64,000 nt of DNA from JACKCB01 sp964452775 (lineage in GTDB: Bacteria > Chloroflexota > Anaerolineae > Promineifilales > Promineifilaceae). The position numbers and the translations under genes are program-made. Where the stretch lies: the NCBI GenBank assembly GCA_964452775.1, contig CAYVQP010000003.1, positions 62,001 to 126,000 of the forward strand. The letters are read 5' to 3'. Position 1 is the stretch's first letter. Every line of letters begins with the position of its first letter. The notes beneath the pieces were generated by a model, which saw only the letters and a program-made list of their open reading frames with translations, was not told the DNA's origin and did not search any database. Of the stretch, positions 32,905-41,525 are shown in pieces.

Positions 32905-34257
32905 ATGTCTACGATTCTGATTCACAATGCGCGATTGCTGATTACGATGAACAACCGGCGGGAGACGCTGGGCGGCGGAGCCATCTTTGTGCGCGACCGG
33001 GCCATTGAGTGGCTGGGCGACAGCGGCGAGCTGCCGCCGGAGTGCCGGGTGGCGGATCGCATCATTGACGCCACCGGCAAGGTAGTGTTGCCGGGGTTGA
33101 TCAACACCCACCACCATCTCTACCAGACGTTAACCCGGGCGATGGCGCCGGACCGCTCGCTCTTTCCCTGGCTGCAGACGCTTTACCCGATTTGGGCCAG
33201 GATGGACGGCGAGGCGGTCTACACCAGCGCCCTGGTGGGCATGGCCGAGCTGATCCTCAGCGGCTGCACCACTTCCAGCGATCACCTCTACTTATTTCCA
33301 AACGGGGCAAAGTTGGATGATGAGATTCGGGCGGCGCAGGAGCTGGGCTTTCGCTTCCACGCCGCGCGCGGCTCCATGTCGCTGGGTGAAAGCGCGGGCG
33401 GCCTGCCGCCGGACAGCGTGGTGGAAGATGAGGATGCGATCCTGGCTGACTGCCGGCGGGTGATCGAGGAATATCACGATCCCGAGCCATTCGCCATGAC
33501 CCGCGTGGTCATCGCCCCTTGTTCGCCCTTCTCCGTGACGCCGGACCTGATGCGCGAATCGGCCCGGCTGGCCCGCGCTTACGGCATTACCTTGCACACC
33601 CATCTGGCGGAGACAAAGGATGAGGAAGCGTTTTGTCTGGAGCAGTTCGGCTACCGGCCCGCCGCCTACGCTGAGGAGTTGGAGTGGGTGGGCGACGACG
33701 TCTGGTGGGCGCACGCAGTGCACGTCAACGACGAAGAGATTGGGTTAATGGCTCGCACGCATACCGGGGCGGCCCATTGCCCGTGCAGCAATATGCGCCT
33801 GGCCAGCGGTATCGCGCCCGTGCGCCAATGGATCGACAATGGCGTGCTGGTCGGGCTGGGCGTTGACGGCTCCGCCAGCAACGACGGCTCGCACATGCTG
33901 AACGAAGCCCGGCAGGCGATGCTCTTGCAACGAGTAACGAAGGAAGCCGATTCGCTGGCGGTGGCGGAAGCGCTGTGGCTGGCGACGCGCGGCGGGGCGA
34001 AGGTGCTTCGTCGCGACGACATCGGCCAGCTCGCGCCGGGCAAGGCGGCCGATTTTGTGGCCTTCGACCTTGACCGGCTGCCATACGCCGGGGCGCAGCA
34101 TGACCCGCTGGCGGCGCTGCTCTTCTGCGCCCCCCAACAGGTTGATCTCTCCGTGATTAACGGGCGCATCGTGGTCGAGGACGGCGAGTTACGCACGGCG
34201 GACCTGCGACCGATTATCGAGCGACACAACCGCATCAGCCGGCGAATGATCGGCTGA
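32905..34257 (+). CDS. 8-oxoguanine deaminase-like amidohydrolase
   Basis: 450 aa; start MSTILIHNARLLITMNN. The metal-binding motif is GLINTHHHLYQTLTRA near residues 66-81, with HTHLAETKDEE, WAHAVHVNDEEI and GVDGSASNDGSHML. This set matches 8-oxoguanine/guanine/hydroxyatrazine deaminases of the ATZ/TRZ family (HTHLAET, GSASND). It probably deaminates an aminopurine such as 8-oxoguanine or guanine to feed the xanthine dehydrogenase steps. It lies 59 bp after ssnA with a hairpin between. Confidence 0.9.
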   Translation: MSTILIHNARLLITMNNRRETLGGGAIFVRDRAIEWLGDSGELPPECRVADRIIDATGKVVLPGLINTHHHLYQTLTRAMAPDRSLFPWLQTLYPIWARMDGEAVYTSALVGMAELILSGCTTSSDHLYLFPNGAKLDDEIRAAQELGFRFHAARGSMSLGESAGGLPPDSVVEDEDAILADCRRVIEEYHDPEPFAMTRVVIAPCSPFSVTPDLMRESARLARAYGITLHTHLAETKDEEAFCLEQFGYRPAAYAEELEWVGDDVWWAHAVHVNDEEIGLMARTHTGAAHCPCSNMRLASGIAPVRQWIDNGVLVGLGVDGSASNDGSHMLNEARQAMLLQRVTKEADSLAVAEALWLATRGGAKVLRRDDIGQLAPGKAADFVAFDLDRLPYAGAQHDPLAALLFCAPQQVDLSVINGRIVVEDGELRTADLRPIIERHNRISRRMIG

Positions 34258-34271
34258 TCTGAGGAACCGTA

Positions 34272-35000
34272 ATGCCAATAGTAAGAGCTTATCATCGGCC
34301 TGGCAGCGTCGCGGAAGCGCTGGTTCTGTTGCAGCGGCCGGGCGCGATTGCCCTGGCCGGCGGCACGCAACTCATCGCCAATATGGCTGACGATGTCGAG
34401 GAAGTAGTGGACCTGCAGGCCGTTGGGCTGGCAGAGATAGAGGCCGGCGCGGAGGACGGATCATTTTCCCTGGGCGCGATGGTGCGCGTGCAGGCACTCG
34501 TCGAAGATGCGCGCATGCCGGAACTATTGCGCCGCCTGGCCCATCGTGAGGGGCCGAACACCTTTCGCAATATGAGCACCATCGGCGGGGCGGTGGCGAC
34601 CGCCGATCCGGAGAGCGAGCTGTATGCCGGGTTGTTGGCCTACGAGGCGATGATCACGATGCAGTCGCCGGCGGGCGTACAGACAATCCCCTTGACGGAG
34701 TTCTACCTGCCGGCCGGCGCGCTGATCACCGCCGTTACCGTGCAGAGCAGCGGGCGGGGGGCCGCCGAACGGGTGGCGCGCACGCCGGCTGACAAACCTA
34801 TCGTGGCCGTGGTGGGCCGGAAGGATGAAGCGGGTCTCGTCCGGCTGGCTGTTTGCGGCGTCGCCGGCCGGCCCGTGTTGGTCGAGCCGGAGGAGGTCGC
34901 CATGCTTGAGCCGCCGGCTGATTTCCGAGGCAGCGCCGAGTATCGGCGCGAAATGGCCGCGATATTGACGGCCCGCGTTCTGCGGCAACTGGAGGGCTGA
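34272..35000 (+). CDS. FAD-binding subunit of molybdenum hydroxylase, short form
   Basis: 242 aa, shorter than the usual 280-300. FAD motifs: IALAGGTQLIANM near residue 25 and NMSTIGGAVATADPESE near residue 100. Part of the middle of the C-terminal domain seems to be reduced. It lies 44 bp before the Mo subunit with the ligand-free FeS domain, so the two are almost surely partners. It is similar in place and size to the YgfM-type FAD subunit of the E. coli XdhD system. Confidence 0.9.
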   Translation: MPIVRAYHRPGSVAEALVLLQRPGAIALAGGTQLIANMADDVEEVVDLQAVGLAEIEAGAEDGSFSLGAMVRVQALVEDARMPELLRRLAHREGPNTFRNMSTIGGAVATADPESELYAGLLAYEAMITMQSPAGVQTIPLTEFYLPAGALITAVTVQSSGRGAAERVARTPADKPIVAVVGRKDEAGLVRLAVCGVAGRPVLVEPEEVAMLEPPADFRGSAEYRREMAAILTARVLRQLEG

Positions 35001-35044
35001 GGGGTATCCCTCCGGCTGATACGCCCGTTCATGTGGAGTAGTAG

Positions 35045-38008
35045 ATGGAAATTCGACTGACGATAAATGGCGAAGAAAAGCTGCTCACCAGCCAGCCGGG
35101 GGAGACGCTGCTGCGCGCCTTGCGCCGCGAGGGCTACTTCAGCGTGCGCTTCGGCAGCGACAGCGGCGAGACGGGCGCGGCCGCCATCCTGCTGGATGGT
35201 GAGCTGGTCAGCTCAGATATCATGCTCGCCGCCCAGGCCGACGGCCATTCCATTGAGACGGTGGAAGGGCTGTCGCAAGGGCTGGACCTGCACGTCATCC
35301 AGCGCGCCTTCATCGAGTACGGTGCGATTCAATCCGGATACTCCACCCCGGCGATGGTGCTGGCTGCCAGGGCGCTGCTGGAGCGGAACGCATACCCGAG
35401 CGAAGTTGAAATCCGGGACGCTCTTTCCGGCATCCTCGATCGCGAGACAGCCTACGTCAAGCCGGTGCAGGCGATCATGGCCGCGGCGGCGATGTTGCGC
35501 GGCGAGGAGCCGGACACGCCCGAACTGCATGTGTTGACCCCGATTGACTTTGACCACGGTCCATTTGGCGATCTCGGCGGGTCGCCGGCCGGCGACGACC
35601 TGACGCCGGAGGTAGAGGGCGGCGGCGTGGTTACCCGGCCGATCGCCCCGCCCAGACCGCGGATCACTTCCAGTATTCCCGAGACGCAGGTGGTGGGCAA
35701 GCCGGAGGCCAAGGTGGATGCGGTTAAGCTGGCCAAAGGAAACGCCGCCTTTGTGGATGATTTCGAGATGCGCGGCATGCTCTATGCCAAGCTATTGACC
35801 AGCCCGCATGCCCACGCCCACATCCTGGATATTGATGATAGCGCGGCGCTGGCGATTCCCGGCGTGCATGCCGTGATCCACTACCAGAACACGCCGCGCG
35901 TGCTCTACGCTTCCGGCGGGCAATCCTACCCCAACCCGCCGCCGCATGATCAGGTGAGCTTTGATAACAAAGTGCGCCATGTCGGAGACCGGGTGGCCGC
36001 CGTGGCGGCGGAATCGTTGGAGTTGGCCGAGGAAGCGTTGAAGCGCATCAAGGTCACGTATGAAGTTTTGCCGGCGGTGTTTGATGAGCGCGAAGCTGTC
36101 CTGGACGGCGCGCCCGTCATCCACGACGAGCCGGATGTAGTGGACATCCACGATCCTGCCCACAATATCGTCCACCACATCCAGGCGCAGGTGGGCGACC
36201 CAGAGCAGGGTTTCGTCGAGGCGGATCTTGTTTACGAGCAGACTTATCACGTTCACCAGGTGCAGCAATGCCCGATTGAACCGCACATCGCCATCTCCTA
36301 TTGGGACTCTGATGAGCGGCTGGTCATTCGCACCAGCACGCAAGTTCCATTTCACGCCCGGCGCATTGTCGCGCCGCTGTTGGGTTTGCCGGTAAAACGC
36401 ATCCGGGTGATCAAGCCGCGCATTGGCGGCGGCTTTGGGGCCAAGCAGGAAGTGCTCATCGAGGATATTGTCGGCCACCTGACCTTCAAGACCGGCCGGC
36501 CCGTGCGATTGGAGTTGACCCGGGCGGAGGAGTTCATGTCCAGCCGCAGCCGGCACCCGCAGACCATCCGCTTCAAGAGCGGCGTGACCAGGGACGGCCG
36601 GCTGACGGCGCAGTACCTGGACATCCTGGGCAACACCGGCGCGTACGGCACACACGGACTGACCGTGCAGACGGTCAGCGGCTTGCGCGGATTGAGCACC
36701 TACAATTGCCCCAACAAGGCCTTTGACTGCCGGGTGGTGTACACCAATATTCCCGTGCCGGGCGCTTACAGGGGTTATGGCGCGCCGCAGGCCCTCTTCG
36801 CGCTGGAAGTGCACATGGACGAGATCGCCGCGCTGCTGGGCATAGACGTGGTCGAGTTTCGCCGGCGCAACTGGGTGAATGTCGGCGACGGGCTGAACAT
36901 CGCTCCCCACCTGGGCGAAGGCGAAAAGGATACCGTTACCTCGGTGCCGATCATCATGTCCAGCGGGCTAAATGAGTGCATTCTCTTCGGAAGCCAGGCG
37001 ATCGAGTGGGAGCGACGAGACGATCCCAATTGGCGTTTTGTGCCCGGCAAACCGCATCTGCGCCGGGGGTTGGGCATGGCCGTCTGCATGCACGGCACCG
37101 CCATCCCCGGCCTGGACATGGGCGGGGCCAGCATCAAAATCAACGACGACGGCTCCTTCAATGTGCTGGTCGGGGCGACCGACCTGGGCACCGGCTCGGA
37201 TACCGTCCTGGGCCAGATCGCCGCCGAAGTGCTGGGCGTACCGCTGGAAGACATCATCGTTTACTCCAGCGATACCGACATGACCCCGTTTGACACCGGC
37301 GCGTACGCCAGCTCCACCACCTATATCTCCGGCACGGCGGTGAAGCTGGCCGCGGAAGGGGTGCGCGAACAGATCAAGGAGCGCGCCGGCCTGATGCTGG
37401 AGCTGGCCGACTGGCGGCAGGTGCGCCTGCATGATCGCCGGGCCTGGGCGGAGGACGGGCGCAGCGTCAGCATGGCCGAGATCGCCCTGCACTCGTTGCA
37501 CCGCGACCAACAACGACAGATCATGCACACCGCTTCTTACGTCTCCAGCGCGTCGCCGCCGCCCTTTGCCGGGCAGTTCGTAGAGGTGCTGGTAGATATT
37601 GAGACCGGGCAAGTAACGGTCGAGAAGATGGTCATGGCGGTGGATGCCGGGGTGGTGATCAATCCGCTCACCGCCGGCGGGCAGGTGGAAGGCGGCATGG
37701 TGCAGGCGCTGGGCTACGCCCATTGCGAAGAGATGGCTTACGATGTGAGCGGGCGAATGGTCAACCCGGCTTTTGGCCCCTACAAGATATACCGGGCCGA
37801 TGAGACGCCGGAGCTGGGCGTGATTCTGGTGCAGACGCACGAACCTAGCGGACCTTTCGGGGCAAAGGCGATTGCCGAGATCCCCAAGGACGGCGTCGCA
37901 CCTGCCCTGTCCAATGCGATCTACCATGCCACCGGCGTGCGCATCCGCCAGATCCCCTTTACGCCGGAACGAGTGTGGCGATCGCTGACCGAAGCCAGGA
38001 GCGCGTGA
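35045..38008 (+). CDS. Xanthine dehydrogenase-type Mo subunit with a ligand-free [2Fe-2S]-like domain
   Basis: 987 aa. Residues 1-150 align plainly with the fused [2Fe-2S] domain (SVRFGSDSGETGAAAILLDG, IQSGYSTPAM, LSGILDRETAYVKPV), but all eight cysteine positions are replaced: S38, T43, A46, D58, S97, S100, D132, E134. Spacing is unchanged and the frame is open throughout. After a linker (150-230) the Mo domain is normal: GGGFGAKQEVLIE, pocket loop PGAYRGYGAPQ, GATDLGTGSDTVL and the catalytic Glu in GAKAIAEIP. It should still bind molybdopterin, but electrons cannot pass through this domain by iron-sulfur clusters. Upstream gene: FAD subunit; downstream: xdhC. Confidence 0.9.
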   Translation: MEIRLTINGEEKLLTSQPGETLLRALRREGYFSVRFGSDSGETGAAAILLDGELVSSDIMLAAQADGHSIETVEGLSQGLDLHVIQRAFIEYGAIQSGYSTPAMVLAARALLERNAYPSEVEIRDALSGILDRETAYVKPVQAIMAAAAMLRGEEPDTPELHVLTPIDFDHGPFGDLGGSPAGDDLTPEVEGGGVVTRPIAPPRPRITSSIPETQVVGKPEAKVDAVKLAKGNAAFVDDFEMRGMLYAKLLTSPHAHAHILDIDDSAALAIPGVHAVIHYQNTPRVLYASGGQSYPNPPPHDQVSFDNKVRHVGDRVAAVAAESLELAEEALKRIKVTYEVLPAVFDEREAVLDGAPVIHDEPDVVDIHDPAHNIVHHIQAQVGDPEQGFVEADLVYEQTYHVHQVQQCPIEPHIAISYWDSDERLVIRTSTQVPFHARRIVAPLLGLPVKRIRVIKPRIGGGFGAKQEVLIEDIVGHLTFKTGRPVRLELTRAEEFMSSRSRHPQTIRFKSGVTRDGRLTAQYLDILGNTGAYGTHGLTVQTVSGLRGLSTYNCPNKAFDCRVVYTNIPVPGAYRGYGAPQALFALEVHMDEIAALLGIDVVEFRRRNWVNVGDGLNIAPHLGEGEKDTVTSVPIIMSSGLNECILFGSQAIEWERRDDPNWRFVPGKPHLRRGLGMAVCMHGTAIPGLDMGGASIKINDDGSFNVLVGATDLGTGSDTVLGQIAAEVLGVPLEDIIVYSSDTDMTPFDTGAYASSTTYISGTAVKLAAEGVREQIKERAGLMLELADWRQVRLHDRRAWAEDGRSVSMAEIALHSLHRDQQRQIMHTASYVSSASPPPFAGQFVEVLVDIETGQVTVEKMVMAVDAGVVINPLTAGGQVEGGMVQALGYAHCEEMAYDVSGRMVNPAFGPYKIYRADETPELGVILVQTHEPSGPFGAKAIAEIPKDGVAPALSNAIYHATGVRIRQIPFTPERVWRSLTEARSA

Positions 38009-38014
38009 CCCAAT

Positions 38015-38824
38015 ATGTCATCGGACGGTGATCAATTCGCGCTACTGGATGAATTGCTGGCGGCTCAGGAAGCCGGAGAGCTGGTGGTGCTGGCGACGGT
38101 GGTCAGGACGCGGGGATCTGTGCCGCGCCACGCGGGGAGCAAAATGCTGATCTATGCGGATGGCCGGCTGAGCGGCAGCGTGGGCGGCGGCGAGCTGGAG
38201 TCGCGGGTGATCACGGAAAGCCGGGCGGCGCTGACCGATGGGGAGCCGCGCATGATTTCGTACACGCTATCCGAACCGCAGCGAGGCGACCCCGGCGTCT
38301 GCGGCGGCGAGGTGGAGCTGTACCTGGAACCGTACCTGCCCCCGGCGACCATATTTGTCGTGGGCTGCGGGCATGTGGGCCGGGCGGTGGCGGACCTGGC
38401 GCATTGGCTGGGCTACCGGGTAGCGGTCACCGACGACCGCGAGGAACTGGTCTCGCCGGCGTTGATACCGCACGCGGATGTCTATTTGCCCGGCCCTATC
38501 GAGACGGCTCTCGGGCAGCACCGCATCACCGGCAATACCTTCATTACCGTGGTGACCCGCAATGTGGAGGTGGACCGGCGAGTGCTGCCGCGGCTGTTGG
38601 AGACCCCCGCGCCGTTCATCGGGGTGATGGGCAGCCGCCGGCGTTGGGAAACGACGCGTCGGCTGCTGCTGGAGGACGGCGTCGCAGAGGAAGCGTTGGC
38701 CCGTTGCCATTCGCCGCTGGGATTGGAATTGAATGCCGAGTCGCCGGCCGAGATTGCGGTCAGCGTGCTGGCCGAGATCATCATGTTACGCCGGCAGGGA
38801 GCCGGCGGCCGCATGAAGATGTAA
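38015..38824 (+). CDS. xdhC: XdhC/CoxI family molybdenum cofactor insertion protein
   Basis: 269 aa, 6 bp after the Mo subunit gene. The N-terminal XdhC motif is VVLATVVRTRGSVPRHAGSKMLIYADG.LSGSVGGGELE, with PGVCGGEVELYLEP; the C-terminal Rossmann domain has FVVGCGHVGRAVADLAHWLGYRV and FIGVMGSRRRWETTRRLL. XdhC binds Moco, assists its sulfuration and inserts it into xanthine dehydrogenase. It is the only such chaperone in the window, so it may serve all four hydroxylase systems. Confidence 0.93.
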   Translation: MSSDGDQFALLDELLAAQEAGELVVLATVVRTRGSVPRHAGSKMLIYADGRLSGSVGGGELESRVITESRAALTDGEPRMISYTLSEPQRGDPGVCGGEVELYLEPYLPPATIFVVGCGHVGRAVADLAHWLGYRVAVTDDREELVSPALIPHADVYLPGPIETALGQHRITGNTFITVVTRNVEVDRRVLPRLLETPAPFIGVMGSRRRWETTRRLLLEDGVAEEALARCHSPLGLELNAESPAEIAVSVLAEIIMLRRQGAGGRMKM

Positions 38825-38872
38825 CCCGATTTTTCAAATCGGCTATCGAAATACAATTTCGATTTACAGGAG
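38820..38872 (+). repeat. Structured Shine-Dalgarno repeat, first tandem copy
   Basis: 53 bp, identical to 38886-38938. Two perfect hairpins (CCGATTT/AAATCGG with loop TTC, and ATCGAAAT/ATTTCGAT with loop ACA) are followed by TTACAGGAG. The copy begins within the last codons of xdhC. Confidence 0.85.
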
Positions 38873-38885
38873 TGGCGACTGAGGG

Positions 38886-38938
38886 TGTAACCCGATTTTT
38901 CAAATCGGCTATCGAAATACAATTTCGATTTACAGGAG
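38886..38938 (+). repeat. Structured Shine-Dalgarno repeat, second tandem copy
   Basis: Exact 53-bp copy of 38820-38872, offset by 66 bp. Its AGGAG is 13 nt before the LLM oxidoreductase ATG; a GAGG closer to the start may be the actual ribosome site. Confidence 0.85.
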
Positions 38939-38951
38939 AATTGAGGAAATC

Positions 38952-39959
38952 ATGGCCAGGGATCGCGTTGCTCTCTATTTACAGGACGCCCACGAATTGT
39001 CGGAGGGCATTGAGCTGGTAAAGTACGCCGAGGCAAAGGGGTTTGAGGCGGTCTGGCAGGCGGAGAGCCGGCTGGTGCGCGACGCCATCGTGCCCATGGC
39101 TGCGTTTGCCTCGCACACCACCAGGCTGAAGGTGGGCAGCGGCGTGACCAACAACTGGACGCGCAACATCGGCTTGTTGGCCGCCACCTTCCTGACGCTG
39201 GACGACCTGGCCCCGAACCGCATCTATTGCGGCATCGGCGCCTGGTGGGACCCGCTGGCCAGCAAGGTAGGCATCCAACGCCGGAAGCCGTTGCAGGCCA
39301 TGCGCGAGACGGTGGAAGTATTGCGCCGGCTGCTGAACATGGAGAACGTCACCTTTCACGGCGAGTTCCATCACGTGGACGGCATCCAACTGGACGTGGT
39401 GCACGGGCGCAAGACGCCGCGCAACGTGCCGATTTACATCGGGGCCACCGGCATGAAGATGATGGAACTGACCGGCGAGATCGCGGACGGGGCGGTGCTG
39501 AACTATCTGGTCAATCCCAAATACAACATCGAGGCGCTGGATGCCCTGGAAGCCGGCGCGAAACGCAGCGGCCGCAAGCTGGATGACATTGACCGGCCCC
39601 AACTGGTGATCTGCTCCGTTGCCAACGACCGCAAGAAGGCGCTGGATGGCGCGCGCAAGATGATCACCCAATACCTCGGCCAGCAACCGCACCTGATGAA
39701 GGCCAGCGGGGTCAGCCAGGAACTGCTGGATGAGATTCATCAGGTGTTGACCTGGCCGGCAACGGATGAACAGATCGAGGCCGCCATGCACCTGGTGCCG
39801 GATGACGTGGTGCAGATGTGCACGGCCGCCGGCTCGCCGGAGGAAGTGAAGGCCAAGGTGCAGGAGTATATTGACAACGGCTGCACCTGCCCCATCCTTT
39901 ATCCGTTGGGCGACGCCCGGCTGATGATCGACATCTTCAGCCAGGAAGATAACGCCTGA
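38952..39959 (+). CDS. LLM class (luciferase-like) F420/flavin-dependent oxidoreductase
   Basis: 335 aa. Bacterial luciferase-like fold with the Mer-type pattern ELVKYAEAKGFEAVWQAE, RLKVGSGVTNNWTRNIGLLAATFLTLDDLAPNRIYCGIGAWWDPLASKVG and the later PIYIGATGMKMMELTGEIADGAVLNYL. Similar proteins use F420 as hydride donor. Two tandem structured repeats precede the gene. With the NpdG-like protein at 28113 it could reduce an unsaturated heterocycle before ring opening by the dihydropyrimidinase-like enzyme that follows 10 bp later. FMN use is the alternative. Confidence 0.88.
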   Translation: MARDRVALYLQDAHELSEGIELVKYAEAKGFEAVWQAESRLVRDAIVPMAAFASHTTRLKVGSGVTNNWTRNIGLLAATFLTLDDLAPNRIYCGIGAWWDPLASKVGIQRRKPLQAMRETVEVLRRLLNMENVTFHGEFHHVDGIQLDVVHGRKTPRNVPIYIGATGMKMMELTGEIADGAVLNYLVNPKYNIEALDALEAGAKRSGRKLDDIDRPQLVICSVANDRKKALDGARKMITQYLGQQPHLMKASGVSQELLDEIHQVLTWPATDEQIEAAMHLVPDDVVQMCTAAGSPEEVKAKVQEYIDNGCTCPILYPLGDARLMIDIFSQEDNA

Positions 39960-39969
39960 GGGACACCCC

Positions 39970-41352
39970 ATGACGGACAACGCTGAGCCGGTCTACGATC
40001 TGGTCATCAAGCATGGGACCGTCGTAACCGCCCAATCTACCTTTCAGGCGGATGTGGCCGTGCGCGCCGGGCGGATCGCGGCGCTGGGCGAGGGGCTGGC
40101 CGGCGCGCAAGAGTTGGACGCCGCCGGCAAGCTGGTCATTCCCGGCGGGGTTGACATCCACGTGCACATGCAGATGCCCCTGCCCACCGGTTACGCATCC
40201 GCGGACACGTTTTTCAGCGGCACGCGGGCGGCGGCCTTCGGAGGCACGACCGCCATTGTTGACTTTGTGGACCCCAGGCCGGACGAATCGCTGCTGGATG
40301 CATTAGCTGCCCGGCGAGCGCTGGCCGACCCGGCGGTGGTCATTGACTACGGTCTGCACATGACCCTGGGGCCGGCGGAGATCGGCAAGCTCAGCCAGGT
40401 GCGGGATGCCTATGACGCCGGCTGCGCGACCTTCAAGCTGTACATGGCCTACGGCTTTCGCCTGGATGACGGCCAATTATTGCGCGCGTTGCGGGCGGTT
40501 GGCGCGGCGGGCGGTCTGCCGGTCGTGCATGCCGAAAACTGGGATGTGATTTGCGCGCTGGTTGAGGAGAATATCGCCGCCGGCCGGGTCACTCCCCACT
40601 GGCACTCGCGCAGCCGGCCGGCGCTGTTAGAGGGCGAGGCAACCGGACGGGTGATTGACATCGCCGCTTACCTGGGCGTACCGCTGCACATCTTCCATGT
40701 CTCGTGCAGCGCCACGGTACAGCGCATTGCTGCCGCCAGGGAGCGGGGATTGCCCGTGACCGGCGAGACCTGCCCGCAATACCTCTTCCTGACGGAAGGG
40801 GCGCTGGATGCGCCGGGGGTGCGCGGGGCGCTGCCCATTTGCGCGCCGCCCTTGCGCCCGCAGGCGGATCAGGATGCGCTCTGGCAAGCGCTCGCCGCCG
40901 GCCGGCTGCAACTGGTGACCACGGACCACTGCCCTTTCGTGCTGGCGGACAAGGAGCAGGGCTGGCGGCAGGATTTCAGCCGGGTGCCCGGCGGCTTGCC
41001 CTCCATCGAGATGCGGCTGCCGGCCATCTATTCCGGGGGCGTGCGCCGCGGCCGTTTGACTCTGAACCAGTGGGTGGACCTCTGCTGCACCACTCCGGCT
41101 CGGCTGGCGGGCTTCCAGCACAAAGGGGACATTGTGATCGGTTATGACGCCGACCTGGTTATCTTCGACCCGGAGAAAGTGTTGACCCTTTCCACTGAGA
41201 CGCTGCATGAGCAGGTTGACTGGACCCCGTATGAAGGGTTAGATGTCCAGGGGTGGCCGGCGGTCACAATCAGCCGGGGGGAGGTCATCGTGGCCGGCGA
41301 CGCCTTCCTGGGTCGAGCCGGCAGGGGACAATTCGTGCAACGTCGCATATAA
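39970..41352 (+). CDS. Dihydropyrimidinase/hydantoinase family cyclic amidohydrolase
   Basis: 460 aa. Metal ligands are in GGVDIHVHMQMP near residues 58-69, the carbamylated lysine in CATFKLYMAYG near residue 159, then VVHAENWD, HIFHVSCSA and TTDHCPF near residue 320. This fits dihydropyrimidinase, D-hydantoinase or allantoinase, which open cyclic ureides to N-carbamoyl products. The N-carbamoyl product would be a natural substrate for the upstream carbamoyltransferases. Which ring is used cannot be told from sequence. Confidence 0.92.
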   Translation: MTDNAEPVYDLVIKHGTVVTAQSTFQADVAVRAGRIAALGEGLAGAQELDAAGKLVIPGGVDIHVHMQMPLPTGYASADTFFSGTRAAAFGGTTAIVDFVDPRPDESLLDALAARRALADPAVVIDYGLHMTLGPAEIGKLSQVRDAYDAGCATFKLYMAYGFRLDDGQLLRALRAVGAAGGLPVVHAENWDVICALVEENIAAGRVTPHWHSRSRPALLEGEATGRVIDIAAYLGVPLHIFHVSCSATVQRIAAARERGLPVTGETCPQYLFLTEGALDAPGVRGALPICAPPLRPQADQDALWQALAAGRLQLVTTDHCPFVLADKEQGWRQDFSRVPGGLPSIEMRLPAIYSGGVRRGRLTLNQWVDLCCTTPARLAGFQHKGDIVIGYDADLVIFDPEKVLTLSTETLHEQVDWTPYEGLDVQGWPAVTISRGEVIVAGDAFLGRAGRGQFVQRRI

Positions 41353-41383
41353 TCATGCCTCGTTAAGCAGAATCACGGATCAC

Positions 41384-41443
41384 TTTTCCCGGAAACTTTA
41401 TCATTGAGCAGTCGCGATTAACCAGGTGCAGTTTCCGGGAAAA
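41384..41443. repeat. TTTCCCGGAAACT-family hairpin, long loop
   Basis: 14-bp arms TTTTCCCGGAAACT and AGTTTCCGGGAAAA flank a 32-nt loop, in the 173-bp gap before the SerA-like gene. Confidence 0.65.
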
Positions 41444-41525
41444 TGCAGGGTTCACTGGTGCAATTGACATACTTTTCGATACGGCTTATGGCCGGGAGAG
41501 ACATTCCCGGCTGGAAAGGTTGAGG

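Noticed and set aside
35045..35500. Missing cysteines as sequencing error or frameshift
   Set aside because: Eight separate codons are changed while spacing and flanking motifs stay in frame; one frameshift or a few miscalls cannot do this.
38820..38938. Tandem repeat as a riboswitch
   Set aside because: Each unit is only two short hairpins with tiny loops and no conserved unpaired core, so a ligand-binding aptamer is unlikely.
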